Part shown: positions 23,340 through 32,739 of the stretch, piece after piece | How the letters are laid out: the number at the start of each line of letters is the position of its first letter | How positions within the stretch are numbered: position 1 is the first letter of the stretch | Source: an uncultured Lachnospiraceae bacterium | GTDB lineage: Bacteria > Bacillota > Clostridia > Lachnospirales > Lachnospiraceae | Assembly: GCA_910579225.1 (NCBI GenBank) | Contig: CAJTTI010000008.1 | Location: forward strand, 73,977 to 137,976 | Reading direction: 5' to 3' | DNA length: 64,000 bases | Notes under the pieces: generated by a model | What the model was told of the DNA's origin: nothing | What the model saw: only the letters and a program-made list of their open reading frames with translations | Database searches by the model: none | Made by a program: the position numbers and the translations under genes

Positions 23340-25172
23340 TTATCTGTCCTCTGCCGACTCTTGCAGAATCTTCATAAATTCCTCTCCGGTAATCGTTTCC
23401 TTCTCATACAGATATTTCGCCAGCTCATGTAGCTTCTGCTTCTGTCCCTGCAAAAGTTCCATCGCTTTCTTATACTGAGTCTTCAGGAGTACTTTCACTT
23501 TCTCGTCCACCGCTGCCGCCGTTTCCGCCGCACAGGCAAGGGAAGTGTCCCCTCCCATATATTGATTATTTACGGTTTCCAGCGCCATCATGCCAAATTC
23601 ATCGCTCATACCATAACGGGTAATCATGGCACGGGCCAGTTTGGTCATCTGTTCAATATCATTGGATGCGCCGGTAGTGACAGAACCAAAGATCAATTCT
23701 TCTGCTGCCCGTCCCCCTGCATAAGTAGCAATCTTATTTTCCAGTTCTTCCTGGTTCATCAGATGCTGATCCCGCTCTTCCACCTGCATGGTATATCCCA
23801 GAGCACCGGAAGTCCTGGGAATAATCGTAATCTTGGTCACCGGAGCAGAATTCGTCTGAAGCGCCGCCACAAGGGCATGGCCGATCTCATGGTAGGACAC
23901 AATCAGTTTCTCCTTATCCGATAAGATTGCGTTTTTCTTCTGATAGCCCGCAAGGACCACCTCAATACTTTCCTCCAGATCTTCCTGAACCACATAAGCT
24001 CTGCCGCTTCGTACCGCCCGAAGCGCCGCCTCATTGATTATATTGGCAAGTTCCGCTCCGGAGGTACCTGCCGCCGCCCGGGCAATGGCATTAAAATCAA
24101 TCGAATCCCCAAGCTTTACTTTCTTCGCATGTACTTTCAGGATATCTTCTCTCCCTGCCAAATCCGGAAGTTCCACCGGAACCCGCCTGTCAAACCGTCC
24201 CGGACGCAAAAGCGCGGGATCCAGGGTCTCCGGACGGTTGGTGGCTGCCAAAATCACCACGCCTTTGGAACCGTCAAATCCGTCCATCTCTGTCAGAAGC
24301 TGATTCAAAGTCTGCTCTCTTTCATCGTTGCCGCCCACACCGCCGCTGTCACGTTTTTTGCCAATGGTATCAATCTCATCTATAAACACAATACAGGGCG
24401 CCTTGTCATTAGCCTGTTTAAACAAATCCCGAACTTTGGCTGCTCCCATGCCTACGAACATTTCCACAAATTCTGAACCGGAGATAGAGAAAAAAGGCAC
24501 CTCTGCTTCCCCTGCCACTGCTTTGGCCAGCAGCGTCTTTCCGGTTCCGGGAGGCCCCACCAGAAGGGCTCCCTTGGGCATCACTGCACCAATCTCCTGA
24601 TATTTTTCCGGATTGTGCAAGAAATCAACAATCTCCTGAAGCTGCTCCTTCGCCTCATCTTCACCGGCCACATCGGTAAATTTTATCCCGGTCTCGCTTG
24701 CCACGTAGATTTTGGCGTTGCTTTTTCCAAAGGACATAGCGTTCCCCATACCGCTGCCCATCCGCTTCATCAGTATCCGGGAGAGAAGCTGTCCTATCAA
24801 TACAAAGACTGCAACCTGGAGAATAATGGAGAAAACCGTACTGAATACAGACGTCTCCTTTTCCTTTACCTTGCCAAATTTACATCCGGACGCTTTCAGG
24901 CGGTCCACCAACTCCGGATCATTAAAAGCAACTGTGGAATAATACGAAGGCTCTTCTTCGTTGTTATCTGCAAAATAGATATAATCTTTCTCCATCTGTG
25001 CCATGGACACGTTCTTCTCCTCCAACATGGTCAAAAACGTGCCATAGTCCACCTCTTCAATCTGGCCTCTGATATATTGCGGAAATACAACTGCATTTAG
25101 TACAAACATAATCAGAAGCCCGATGCAATAATAAAAAATAAGTGGTTTCTTCGGTTTTTTCATCTGCTGCAT
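23340..25172 (-). CDS. ftsH: ATP-dependent zinc metalloprotease FtsH
   Basis: FtsH is a membrane-anchored AAA+ protease that degrades misfolded membrane and regulatory proteins. Two helices near 11-30 and 110-131 anchor it, with a short outer domain between. Walker A GPPGTGKT is at 206-213 and the second region of homology RPETLDPALLRPGRFDR follows. The zinc-binding protease motif HEIGH is at 428-432. The ATG at 25172 has a GAGGAGG site; an upstream TTG in the same frame does not. At 610 residues it is a bit short, as the carboxyl tail is brief. It is not part of the cobalamin operon, being 101 bases downstream of cobO's stop. Confidence 0.95.
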   Translation of the reverse strand: MQQMKKPKKPLIFYYCIGLLIMFVLNAVVFPQYIRGQIEEVDYGTFLTMLEEKNVSMAQMEKDYIYFADNNEEEPSYYSTVAFNDPELVDRLKASGCKFGKVKEKETSVFSTVFSIILQVAVFVLIGQLLSRILMKRMGSGMGNAMSFGKSNAKIYVASETGIKFTDVAGEDEAKEQLQEIVDFLHNPEKYQEIGAVMPKGALLVGPPGTGKTLLAKAVAGEAEVPFFSISGSEFVEMFVGMGAAKVRDLFKQANDKAPCIVFIDEIDTIGKKRDSGGVGGNDEREQTLNQLLTEMDGFDGSKGVVILAATNRPETLDPALLRPGRFDRRVPVELPDLAGREDILKVHAKKVKLGDSIDFNAIARAAAGTSGAELANIINEAALRAVRSGRAYVVQEDLEESIEVVLAGYQKKNAILSDKEKLIVSYHEIGHALVAALQTNSAPVTKITIIPRTSGALGYTMQVEERDQHLMNQEELENKIATYAGGRAAEELIFGSVTTGASNDIEQMTKLARAMITRYGMSDEFGMMALETVNNQYMGGDTSLACAAETAAAVDEKVKVLLKTQYKKAMELLQGQKQKLHELAKYLYEKETITGEEFMKILQESAEDR

Positions 25173-25272
25173 GACAATCCTCCTCTGCAAAATACATACA
25201 ACATTATCACCCGGAAAAATGAACTAATTATAAACCACCGTTAAATAACCTGCCGAAAAGACGGCATCCGGA

Positions 25273-25806
25273 TTACATTTCAATTCCGCGTCTCGCCGGA
25301 ATCCCCTCGTCAAATGGATGTTTTACCTTTTTCATCTCTGTCACATAGTCCGCCAGTTCCAGAAGTTCCTTCCCCGGATCTCTTCCTGTCAGAACCACCT
25401 CCAGCTCTTCCGGCCGGTGGAGCAGAAAATATAACGCTGTCTTCTGGCAGATCAGCCCATGATTATAGGCACTCATAAATTCATCAATCACCAGAAGGTC
25501 ATACCCGCCTTCCTCTGCTTTTCTGGCCGCATCCTCAAACAAGTGTGTATAGGCATGAGCCGCCTGTTCCTTCTGTTTCTCTGTCATATTCCAGAAGAAA
25601 CCAAACTGTTCCCTGCAGCAGCAATAATCCACTCCCAGCTTCTTCAGCATCTCCACTTCACTGGAAGTGCCATCTTTCATACACTGGCAGAACAACACCT
25701 TCATCCCGTGTCCTGCCGCACGTACCGCCAGTCCCACTGCTGCCGTCGTCTTTCCTTTCCCATCGCCGCAATAGATATGCAGGCATCCTTTTTTCACATT
25801 ACCCAT
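25273..25806 (-). CDS. cobO: Corrinoid adenosyltransferase (CobO/BtuR)
   Basis: CobO moves the adenosyl group of ATP onto the cobalt of reduced corrinoids such as cob(I)yrinate a,c-diamide. The P-loop GDGKGKTT is at 14-21, and GLAVRAAGHGMKVLFCQ and the VIDEFMSA segments match the family. At 177 residues it has the usual length. AGGAG lies seven bases upstream of the ATG. It overlaps the end of cbiB by 13 bases and is the last gene of the cobalamin operon. Confidence 0.93.
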   Translation of the reverse strand: MGNVKKGCLHIYCGDGKGKTTAAVGLAVRAAGHGMKVLFCQCMKDGTSSEVEMLKKLGVDYCCCREQFGFFWNMTEKQKEQAAHAYTHLFEDAARKAEEGGYDLLVIDEFMSAYNHGLICQKTALYFLLHRPEELEVVLTGRDPGKELLELADYVTEMKKVKHPFDEGIPARRGIEM

Positions 25807-26762
25807 ATGATCGCTCCTTTCACAAACAGAAATACAGTCAGCGCCAGAATCGCTGTCCCATACAGAAGCCGGTTCGCCCGCCTGATGTCTTCATATTCCA
25901 CCGGACGGTCCGCATCTCCCAACGTCGGCTTTTCATGCAACTTCCCAAAATAGTATGCATTCCCGGCAAGCTGAATATGCAGCGCCCCCGCTGTCACCGC
26001 TTCCGTATGCGCAGAATTGGGACTGCTGTGCTGATACCGGTCCCTCAGATAGATACGCCAGGCATTTCCGGCATCCATCCTCAATAGCCCGCTGGCATAT
26101 ATCATCAGCACCGCCGACAGCCTGGCCGGAATATAATTCAGTATATCATCAAATTTTGCTGCTGCCCTGCCAAAATGCAGATAGCGTTCATTTTTATAGC
26201 CTACCATGGAATCCATTGTGTTGACTGCTTTATAAAAATATCCCAGCACCGGTCCACCCACAACCAGAAAAAGAAGCGGCGCAATGATTCCGTCCGATGT
26301 ATTCTCTGCCACAGTCTCCACTGCTGCCTTGGTGATGCCTATATCATCCAGTGCCGCCGTATCCCTTCCCACCACCATAGACACTGCATGGCGCGCGCCT
26401 TCCACATCTCCCTCTTTCAAGGCCCTGTACACTTTCATAGTCTCGTCTTTCAGCGCTTTTGTGGCCAGAAGCTGATAACACATCACCATCTCCAGCCCGA
26501 ACCTCAGATACGGATGCACTCTGCCTGCCAGAAACAGCAATCCCCAGGCTACAGACGAAGTGATTCCTGCTGTCAGCACCAGGAGCAATCCCCCTGCCGC
26601 CAGTTCTCCCTGATCTGTCTTCGGAAACAAGCGGCGTAAAAGCAGCTCCAGACCATGAATCAGGTGCCCTACCAGACGAATCGGATGGTAGAGCCAGTGA
26701 GGATCTCCCACCAGCAGATCCAGTAAAAATCCAAGTCCTACGACAAGCATTGATAATTCCAT
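25794..26762 (-). CDS. cbiB: Adenosylcobinamide-phosphate synthase
   Basis: CbiB (CobD) links aminopropanol (or its phosphate) to adenosylcobyric acid to make cobinamide. It is an inner-membrane enzyme with about four helices. The amino end has GFLLDLLVGDPHWLYHPIRL, and AVETVAENTSDGIIAPLLF near the middle is the family signature. The start is MELSMLVV with a GGAAGGA site. An extra 13 codons upstream lie in the phosphatase gene. It is 322 residues, normal length. It overlaps both neighbours. Confidence 0.93.
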   Translation of the reverse strand: MELSMLVVGLGFLLDLLVGDPHWLYHPIRLVGHLIHGLELLLRRLFPKTDQGELAAGGLLLVLTAGITSSVAWGLLFLAGRVHPYLRFGLEMVMCYQLLATKALKDETMKVYRALKEGDVEGARHAVSMVVGRDTAALDDIGITKAAVETVAENTSDGIIAPLLFLVVGGPVLGYFYKAVNTMDSMVGYKNERYLHFGRAAAKFDDILNYIPARLSAVLMIYASGLLRMDAGNAWRIYLRDRYQHSSPNSAHTEAVTAGALHIQLAGNAYYFGKLHEKPTLGDADRPVEYEDIRRANRLLYGTAILALTVFLFVKGAIIWVM

Positions 26763-27475
26763 AAATCCGTTCCTTCCACAGGCGTCAGCACATATCCGCA
26801 CCCGTTTTTCACCTGATAGTCAAAATATTCTCTTTTCGGGAATCCAAAGTATTCCAGTATCGCCATGATCGTTCCCCCGTGCACCACCAAAGCCACCCGA
26901 AAAGTCGCTCTCTTCCTTCTTCCATACTTCAAATCTTCTGTTTTCCCGGGCTCCGTCCCCGACACATTTTCCTCATTCCGAAAAACCTGCTCCTCCTGCC
27001 TCAAAATCTCACTGACGACTCTTTGAAATCCTTCTCTGCAGCGTCTTTTAAACTGCTCTGCGGATTCTCCGCCCGGAAAAGGCAATGTCCCGCCGCTGTC
27101 AATCCACGCCTGATAGGAAGGATTCCCATTCAGCTCCTGATAATTATGGTTCTCAAACTCTCCAAAATCGCATTCCCGAAACTCCGGAACCAGTGTCATG
27201 GGAAGCTTTCTATTCAAATCATTGTGACCTGCCCCCATGCCCGAAAAATTCCCTTCCTGAATATTCTCTTGTCCCTTCTCCCCCCACAGAAGCTGTGCCG
27301 TCTCCACACAACGTTTCATGGGACTTACATAAATCCAATTCACAGCCGGATAAGACTTGTGTACAAGCAGCCGAATCCCTTCCCCGCAAAGTGGTTCGTC
27401 CGTCCGGCTTCCAATATAACGTCCTTCCAGATTTCCCCTGGTCACAGAATGACGCAAAAGCAGAAGTTCAGCCAT
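26738..27475 (-). CDS. cobC: Histidine phosphatase, probable alpha-ribazole phosphatase (CobC-like)
   Basis: A 245-residue phosphoglycerate-mutase-fold phosphatase. The catalytic His9 lies in LLLRHSVTRGN, where the usual RHG is RHS. Other family residues are YVSPMKRCVETAQ, EFRECDFGEFE and VVHGGT with His199. In cobalamin operons such enzymes remove phosphate from alpha-ribazole-5'-phosphate or adenosylcobalamin-5'-phosphate. It is about 40 residues longer than typical CobC because of an acidic-basic insertion near 150-185. It overlaps cbiB, and its start lies within the last bases of the short CobU-like gene. Confidence 0.82.
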   Translation of the reverse strand: MAELLLLRHSVTRGNLEGRYIGSRTDEPLCGEGIRLLVHKSYPAVNWIYVSPMKRCVETAQLLWGEKGQENIQEGNFSGMGAGHNDLNRKLPMTLVPEFRECDFGEFENHNYQELNGNPSYQAWIDSGGTLPFPGGESAEQFKRRCREGFQRVVSEILRQEEQVFRNEENVSGTEPGKTEDLKYGRRKRATFRVALVVHGGTIMAILEYFGFPKREYFDYQVKNGCGYVLTPVEGTDLWNYQCLS

Positions 27476-27860
27476 CTTTAATCACCGTTCCTATCCCGCA
27501 CACAACCCGGTGCACCTGCGATGCTTCCTTTGCAATCCGGCAACAGACCCGTCCTGTCTTCTCCCTGTATTCCCGGTCAAAGCGGTCTACCGGCACAATC
27601 CCGTATCCCAGTTCATTGGTTACCAGAATGATCCCCGGATTTTCTTGCTTCAGTCTTTCCATAGAATTTTCTATAGAAAGATCTTGTCCCCCTTTCATCA
27701 TCCGCCGGATGTATTCATGAAAATGATACAAAAGCTTCGCTCTGTATAACTCTTCCAGCGGACAAATCCTGCCGTCTATCGCCTCATTCTCCCCGATTCC
27801 GAATGTCTCACATGCATACCTTGTTTTTCCCTGAAAACATCCGCCTGTTACAAGTATCAT
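27468..27860 (-). CDS. Short CobU-like protein (second paralogue)
   Basis: At 130 residues it is 50 shorter than normal CobU. It keeps a P-loop (GGCFQGKT at 6-13) and a canonical carboxyl part: LVTNELGYGIVPVDRF, GRVCCRIAK and VVCGIGTVIK align with CobU of Salmonella. The middle section with the guanylylated histidine (HRxxR) is missing. CobU is a kinase and guanylyltransferase for adenosylcobinamide. This copy may act in one half of the reaction, or with its larger paralogue at 28643-29203. GGAG before the ATG is well placed. Confidence 0.75.
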   Translation of the reverse strand: MILVTGGCFQGKTRYACETFGIGENEAIDGRICPLEELYRAKLLYHFHEYIRRMMKGGQDLSIENSMERLKQENPGIILVTNELGYGIVPVDRFDREYREKTGRVCCRIAKEASQVHRVVCGIGTVIKDG

Positions 27861-27878
27861 ACTATATCTCCATTTCTC

Positions 27879-28643
27879 TTACAGAAATTTACCTCCCAGC
27901 ATCAGCGCAAATCCCATGGCCAGCTCGCACAACTGTACAAAAAATCCGGCAATATCCCCTGTAGTCCCTCCGAATTCTTTCATAGCCATATGATAATAAT
28001 ATCCATAAATCCCAAAAGCCGTGCCGAACAGAATCAGCCCGTACCTCCAGTCCTCCCAGAATACCACACCTGCACAGACAAGCATCCACAGCACCAGCAC
28101 GGTCTTCAGCACCCTTTTCTGAGCCGCATCTGCAAACATTCCCAGAGAACCTTTTTTATTGGCGCATGGAAAAGTGGCAAGAGCTATTCCGCTGAGCGCC
28201 CTTGACAGGATAAAACTCATGCCCAGAACAGGCAGAACTTTCTCGTCCATCTCACTCCATACCCCCAGCGCCAGAATAAAATATGCGCATCCCATGATGA
28301 TTGCAAAAGCTCCTGCATGGGAATCTTTCAAGATCTCCAACTTCCGTTCCTTTGGCTGCCAAGAGCTCAGGGCATCCACTGTATCCAGAAACCCGTCCAT
28401 ATGGATCCCTCCGGTCACCAGAAGCGGAATCAGTACATATCCCGCCGCACGCATCAGGCTCCCCATATCCGTCAGCCCGCAGAGCTTCCCATATCCGCAG
28501 ATCAAAAGCCCGATTACGAGCCCGATCCCCGGGAAAAAACAAATCATGTATTTCATATTTTCCTTATCCCAGTCCGCACGGGGCACAGGAATCTTGGAAA
28601 ACATGGCAAATGCAATCAGGAAACTGTTCCAGACGCTCTTCAT
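27879..28643 (-). CDS. cobS: Cobalamin synthase (adenosylcobinamide-GDP ribazoletransferase)
   Basis: CobS joins alpha-ribazole to adenosylcobinamide-GDP to finish the nucleotide loop. It is a membrane enzyme with about six helices. The acidic segments GGIHMDGFLDTVDAL (near residue 80) and GTTGDIAGF (near 230) are diagnostic. The start is ATG at 28643, whose first base is the last base of the upstream stop (TGATG), with GGAGGG 5 bases before. A GTG one codon earlier is less likely. At 254 residues it is the usual length. Confidence 0.94.
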   Translation of the reverse strand: MKSVWNSFLIAFAMFSKIPVPRADWDKENMKYMICFFPGIGLVIGLLICGYGKLCGLTDMGSLMRAAGYVLIPLLVTGGIHMDGFLDTVDALSSWQPKERKLEILKDSHAGAFAIIMGCAYFILALGVWSEMDEKVLPVLGMSFILSRALSGIALATFPCANKKGSLGMFADAAQKRVLKTVLVLWMLVCAGVVFWEDWRYGLILFGTAFGIYGYYYHMAMKEFGGTTGDIAGFFVQLCELAMGFALMLGGKFL

Positions 28644-29203
28644 CACACACCCTCCGACTCTCTTTTGATGACTGGAGAAATGTCCGTCTCTCCTTTGTGA
28701 ACCAGCGGAACAGAATAGACGACCTCCACTACTGCATCTGCCATGGATGCAAGTTTTTGATTAATCATGGCCAGATATCTCTGATATTGCCTGGTCTCCC
28801 TGTCATATTCCATCCCATCCGAAAAAATCTCATTTGTAACTATAACCAGATGTTCGCATTGATTTTTTATTTTATAGATCCCTTCCAGGATTTCTTCTAC
28901 GCATTGTTTCTTTGCCCCGCCCTCCTGATAAAGCTCATTGGCAGTCAGGTTAGACATACATTCCAGAAGCACCGTGCCATAACCAGTCACATCTGCATGC
29001 TTCAAACCTGTATAGCATTCCAGCGTCTCAAACCCCTTCTGCGCACGCATCTTCCGGTGCCGGAAAATCCGGAGATGGCATTCCCCATCAAAAGGATACA
29101 TGGTCGCTATGTAAAGACGGGGCGTTGCTCCCAGCTGCAGGACCGTCTGCTCCGCATATTCAGATTTGCCGCTGCCGCTGCCGCCGGTGATTAATACAAG
29201 CAT
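28643..29203 (-). CDS. cobU: Adenosylcobinamide kinase/guanylyltransferase-like (CobU)
   Basis: A 186-residue CobU family protein. The P-loop is GGSGSGKS at 7-14. The nucleotide-accepting histidine aligns with His49 in FRHRKMR, and Glu81 in LLECMSNL matches the conserved glutamate. The carboxyl part differs from standard: TNEIFSDGMEYDRE replaces TNEVGMGIVPENR. It is complementary to the shorter paralogue at 27468-27860, which has the standard carboxyl part but not the histidine. GGGAGG lies about 11 bases before the ATG. It overlaps cbiA by 13 bases. Confidence 0.85.
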   Translation of the reverse strand: MLVLITGGSGSGKSEYAEQTVLQLGATPRLYIATMYPFDGECHLRIFRHRKMRAQKGFETLECYTGLKHADVTGYGTVLLECMSNLTANELYQEGGAKKQCVEEILEGIYKIKNQCEHLVIVTNEIFSDGMEYDRETRQYQRYLAMINQKLASMADAVVEVVYSVPLVHKGETDISPVIKRESEGV

Positions 29204-30708
29204 ATATGTTCATCCTCCCGGATATATTTTTCAGATCTTATGCGAGGTTCTCTCTTATCATCCGCCTCACAAATATCTCCGGATTCCTTATACTTTCGGC
29301 ATGCCTTCAAAAACCGGTGTGGTACATACAGATTAGAATAATAAAACAGATGGGGGAAGCCTGCATATAACATCTGCGTCCCATGCACGCAGTCCCACTC
29401 TCTACTACCCGCGGGTTTCTCTGCGTGAAAACTCTCCCCGCAGCTCTCACTGTCCCAATAGTGAAATTCATGCCCGCGAATCCTGTCCCCTGTCTTCCCC
29501 AGGAGCTGATTCTCTTTCGCTTCCAGCGTAATATAGCCAAAACGGGAAAGCCTCTTTGTCCGGTATGCTTTTGCATCCAGAACTCCCGCCATGGGCCAGA
29601 GCTTTCCGTCCGCCCCCTCCAGTTCCCGATGCAGATACAGAAATCCACCGCACTCTGCGATGCATGGCATGCCTCCTTCCACCGCACTACGAATCGCGGT
29701 TCTCATGGATTGGTTTTTGCTCAGTGCCTCTGCATGGAGTTCCGGATAACCGCCGCTCAGAATCAATCCGGACACATTCCGGGGCAGTTCGGCGTCCTCC
29801 GTCGGAGAAAACGGCACCAGCTCAGCTCCCAGCTCTTCCAGAAGCTCCAGGTTGTCCAGATAGGTAAAGCAAAACGCATCATCCTCTGCCACTGCAATCC
29901 GGACTTTTTCAGGAAATGACAGCGCCCGAATCTCTTCCCTGATCCTGGCCGTACATGCCTTTTCTTCTCCTGTCCCGGCGCTTTTTCCGTTTTCCTGAAA
30001 AATCTTTCCGGAACGCCCTTCGTATTCTCTGGAAAAATGCAGCATGCCGTCAAGGTCCAACGTCTTCTCCAGTTCTTCTGCCAGATGGTTCAGTTTTTCC
30101 TTTAATTCCTTGATCTCTCCTGGCAGCACCAGCCCCAGATGACGACTGTCCAGAGACAGTTCCGTCATTTTCGGCACATAGCCATACACCCGTATCTTCA
30201 GTTCCTGCTCAATCAGATCTTTTAACTGCCTGCTGATCATAGGCGACACCTGATTTAAGATCACGCCACAGATATGGCTGTCCTGCCTGTACTCCAGAAA
30301 GCCTTTAATCATGGCCACAACGGACAGACTGGCACCCCGCCCGTTTATGACCAGGACTGCCGGGAGATCCAGGGTACGGGCCACGTCATAGGTGCTTCCC
30401 TCTGTCCTGATCCCGCCTAATCCGTCATAATAGCCCATGACCCCTTCCACCACCGCTCCATCAAAGCCGGACGTATTCTTTGCATACAGATAACGAGCCG
30501 TATCCGCATCTGTAAAGAAGGTATCCAGATTCCGGGATTTTACCCCGATCACCTTTCCATGAAACATAGGATCAATATAGTCCGGGCCACATTTAAAGGA
30601 TGCGATTTTCAGTCCCCGATTCACCAGCGCCTGCAGAATGCCACAGGTGATAAGCGTCTTGCCGCTCCCGCTGGCTGGAGCAGTCAGAAGCATCCCCGGC
30701 GGCCTCAT
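29191..30708 (-). CDS. cbiA: Cobyrinate a,c-diamide synthase
   Basis: CbiA uses glutamine and ATP to amidate the a and c carboxylates of (cobalt-)cobyrinate. The amino part is a P-loop NTPase of the dethiobiotin synthetase type (APASGSGKT at 10-18). The carboxyl part is a class I glutamine amidotransferase with catalytic Cys353 (CIAECGGF) and a downstream GHEFHYWDS histidine. The start is ATG at 30708, overlapping the upstream stop as ATGA, with GGGGAGG six bases before. A longer frame into the cbiT part is not used. Length (505) is somewhat above the usual 450-460. Confidence 0.94.
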   Translation of the reverse strand: MRPPGMLLTAPASGSGKTLITCGILQALVNRGLKIASFKCGPDYIDPMFHGKVIGVKSRNLDTFFTDADTARYLYAKNTSGFDGAVVEGVMGYYDGLGGIRTEGSTYDVARTLDLPAVLVINGRGASLSVVAMIKGFLEYRQDSHICGVILNQVSPMISRQLKDLIEQELKIRVYGYVPKMTELSLDSRHLGLVLPGEIKELKEKLNHLAEELEKTLDLDGMLHFSREYEGRSGKIFQENGKSAGTGEEKACTARIREEIRALSFPEKVRIAVAEDDAFCFTYLDNLELLEELGAELVPFSPTEDAELPRNVSGLILSGGYPELHAEALSKNQSMRTAIRSAVEGGMPCIAECGGFLYLHRELEGADGKLWPMAGVLDAKAYRTKRLSRFGYITLEAKENQLLGKTGDRIRGHEFHYWDSESCGESFHAEKPAGSREWDCVHGTQMLYAGFPHLFYYSNLYVPHRFLKACRKYKESGDICEADDKREPRIRSEKYIREDEHICLY

Positions 30709-32735
30709 TCGATTCCTCCCCGGCAAGTCGCAATATAGACAGGATTCTGTCCCGTCATCAGATGGTAACTGCCAAGTCCTTTTGCCCTCGCAATGCTCAC
30801 GGAAAGAATCTCCTCTTCGGTCACCGGAAGTGCTTTCAGACAATCCATCATCTCTGCGATGGTTTCCAGCGTCACTGTATTGATGACCATGCGGATCTGG
30901 GGATTTTTTTCAAGCAGGCATTCTATAATCTCTTTCAGATTACCGGCGGAACCTCCGATAAATGCATGCGTCGGTGCGGGAAGATCCTCTATTGCCCCCG
31001 GTGCGAGCCCCTGAATCACCTGAATATTGGACGTTCCAAAATGCCGCTTGTTCTTTTCTATGAGACTGCAGGCTTCTTCCTTTCGCTCAATGGCATAGAC
31101 CATGCCGTCCACTGCCTGCATCGCCATCTCCACGGACACGGAACCGGTGCCGGCTCCCACATCATAGACCACCGCATCTCTGGTCAGGCGAAGCTTTGCC
31201 ACGGACAGACTGCGAATCTCACTCTTGGTCATGGGCGCTTTTCCCCGCAGAAACTCTTCATCCTCCACACAGGCACGCATACCATCAAAATACTCCGGAT
31301 TCTCAATCAGGGCCGCACAAAGTCTGTCATACTCTCCGTCTGCCAGTTCTCCCGGAAGACCGGAAGTAATCTTCTCCTCCGGGTATCCCAGACTCTCCCC
31401 CACTGACAGCCGTACATGAGAGAGGCCATATTCCTGCAGGTCCCTGCACAATTGTCCCACACTGTCCCCGCCGCTCAGTATGGTAAATGTCTTCTCGTGA
31501 GACCGGACTGCTCCTACCAGATTGGCTTTCCGCCCATGGGCACTCTTCAGACATACGTCCTCCCAGGCCAGATGCAGCTTTCCGCACAGATACATGACAG
31601 AAGAGATCCCGCAGATACTTCGTACCTCGCAGTCCACATGCTCCAGCGCCTCATATAATCTCTTTGCACCACTGTAAAATCCGATATCGCCGGACAAAAG
31701 CACAGCCGGACAGGTATACTCCGGATGCGCCTGGATATAGTCTGCGATCCTCTGTGCATCATAATCCTTATAAAATGGCCTGTCAGAAGCCCCGACCGCC
31801 TCCAGCATCCGGCCTGCTCCTATCAGCAGATCAGCGGCTGCCACTGCCTTTGTCGCCTCCACTGTCATGCCGGAAAACGTGCCCATGCCGATACCGATAA
31901 GGGTCACAACTCTCTGTCCACCCCTCTTTCGGACAATATCTGCTCTTTCCGGAACCGGGAGCTTTTCACACGGACTCCCCCACCATCTCTCTTCCAGTAT
32001 CTTTAAAATCTCTTCATAAGCATATCCTTCCTGCTCCGGCGGTCTTCCTACCAGGACCACTTTTGCACCTGCCCTTTTTGCCGCGCGGATCTTCTCCTCA
32101 AATCCTCCGGCCCTTCCGGTCTCCTTTGTGACCAGATAGGTGCAGTCAAACTGCCGGAGCATGGCCGTATTCAGTTCCTCACTGAAAGGTCCCTGCATGC
32201 AGATCAGATTTTTTCCCCGAAAGCCCAGTTTTTCACATGCTGCCGCCACATCTCCGGTAGAGAGCACACGGGCAAAGACACGCTTTTCATAGTCCGGAAT
32301 GATTGTATATTTTGCCAGCTCCTTGCTGCCGGTAGTCGCCAGAATATTCCCCTTTGTTCCTGCCAGGTATGCGGCTGCTTCCTCCACCGATGAAACCGGT
32401 ATCACATTCTCTGACTCTGCATTTCCGCTCTCTCTGATCAGACGAAGATACTCTGTCCCTGTATCTTCGCATGCATTTGACACATTCTGCGATACCACGG
32501 CCGCATAAGGATGCGTGGCGTCCACCACCAGTCCCGCACCCTCCTGCCGGATAAAATCCGCCATCTGCTCCTGGTCCATGCGCCCTGTATGCACTTTTAT
32601 ATATTCATGTTCCGGCAGAAGCGTCTCTCCGTATTCCGTCGCTACACAGGCGGTCACACGGACGCCGCGGCCGGACAGATATTCAGACAGTGTCCTTCCT
32701 TCTGCCGTCCCGGCAAATATGATTACCGATCTCAT
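30705..32735 (-). CDS. cbiJ-cbiE-cbiT: CbiJ-CbiE-CbiT triple fusion
   Basis: One 676-residue protein has three corrin-ring enzymes in a row. Residues 1-265 are cobalt-precorrin-6A reductase (CbiJ/CobK; IIFAGTAEGRTLSEYL, DATHPYAAVVSQN). Residues 272-470 are the C5-methyltransferase CbiE (LIGIGMGTFSGMTVEA, a tetrapyrrole methylase fold). Residues 480-676 are the C15-methyltransferase and decarboxylase CbiT (SAM loop DVGAGTGSVSVE near 522). CbiE-CbiT fusion (CobL) is common; adding CbiJ in front is less usual and would channel precorrin-6 intermediates. GGAGG lies 9 bases before the ATG. The end overlaps cbiA. Confidence 0.93.
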   Translation of the reverse strand: MRSVIIFAGTAEGRTLSEYLSGRGVRVTACVATEYGETLLPEHEYIKVHTGRMDQEQMADFIRQEGAGLVVDATHPYAAVVSQNVSNACEDTGTEYLRLIRESGNAESENVIPVSSVEEAAAYLAGTKGNILATTGSKELAKYTIIPDYEKRVFARVLSTGDVAAACEKLGFRGKNLICMQGPFSEELNTAMLRQFDCTYLVTKETGRAGGFEEKIRAAKRAGAKVVLVGRPPEQEGYAYEEILKILEERWWGSPCEKLPVPERADIVRKRGGQRVVTLIGIGMGTFSGMTVEATKAVAAADLLIGAGRMLEAVGASDRPFYKDYDAQRIADYIQAHPEYTCPAVLLSGDIGFYSGAKRLYEALEHVDCEVRSICGISSVMYLCGKLHLAWEDVCLKSAHGRKANLVGAVRSHEKTFTILSGGDSVGQLCRDLQEYGLSHVRLSVGESLGYPEEKITSGLPGELADGEYDRLCAALIENPEYFDGMRACVEDEEFLRGKAPMTKSEIRSLSVAKLRLTRDAVVYDVGAGTGSVSVEMAMQAVDGMVYAIERKEEACSLIEKNKRHFGTSNIQVIQGLAPGAIEDLPAPTHAFIGGSAGNLKEIIECLLEKNPQIRMVINTVTLETIAEMMDCLKALPVTEEEILSVSIARAKGLGSYHLMTGQNPVYIATCRGGIE

Positions 32736-32739
32736 GTTC

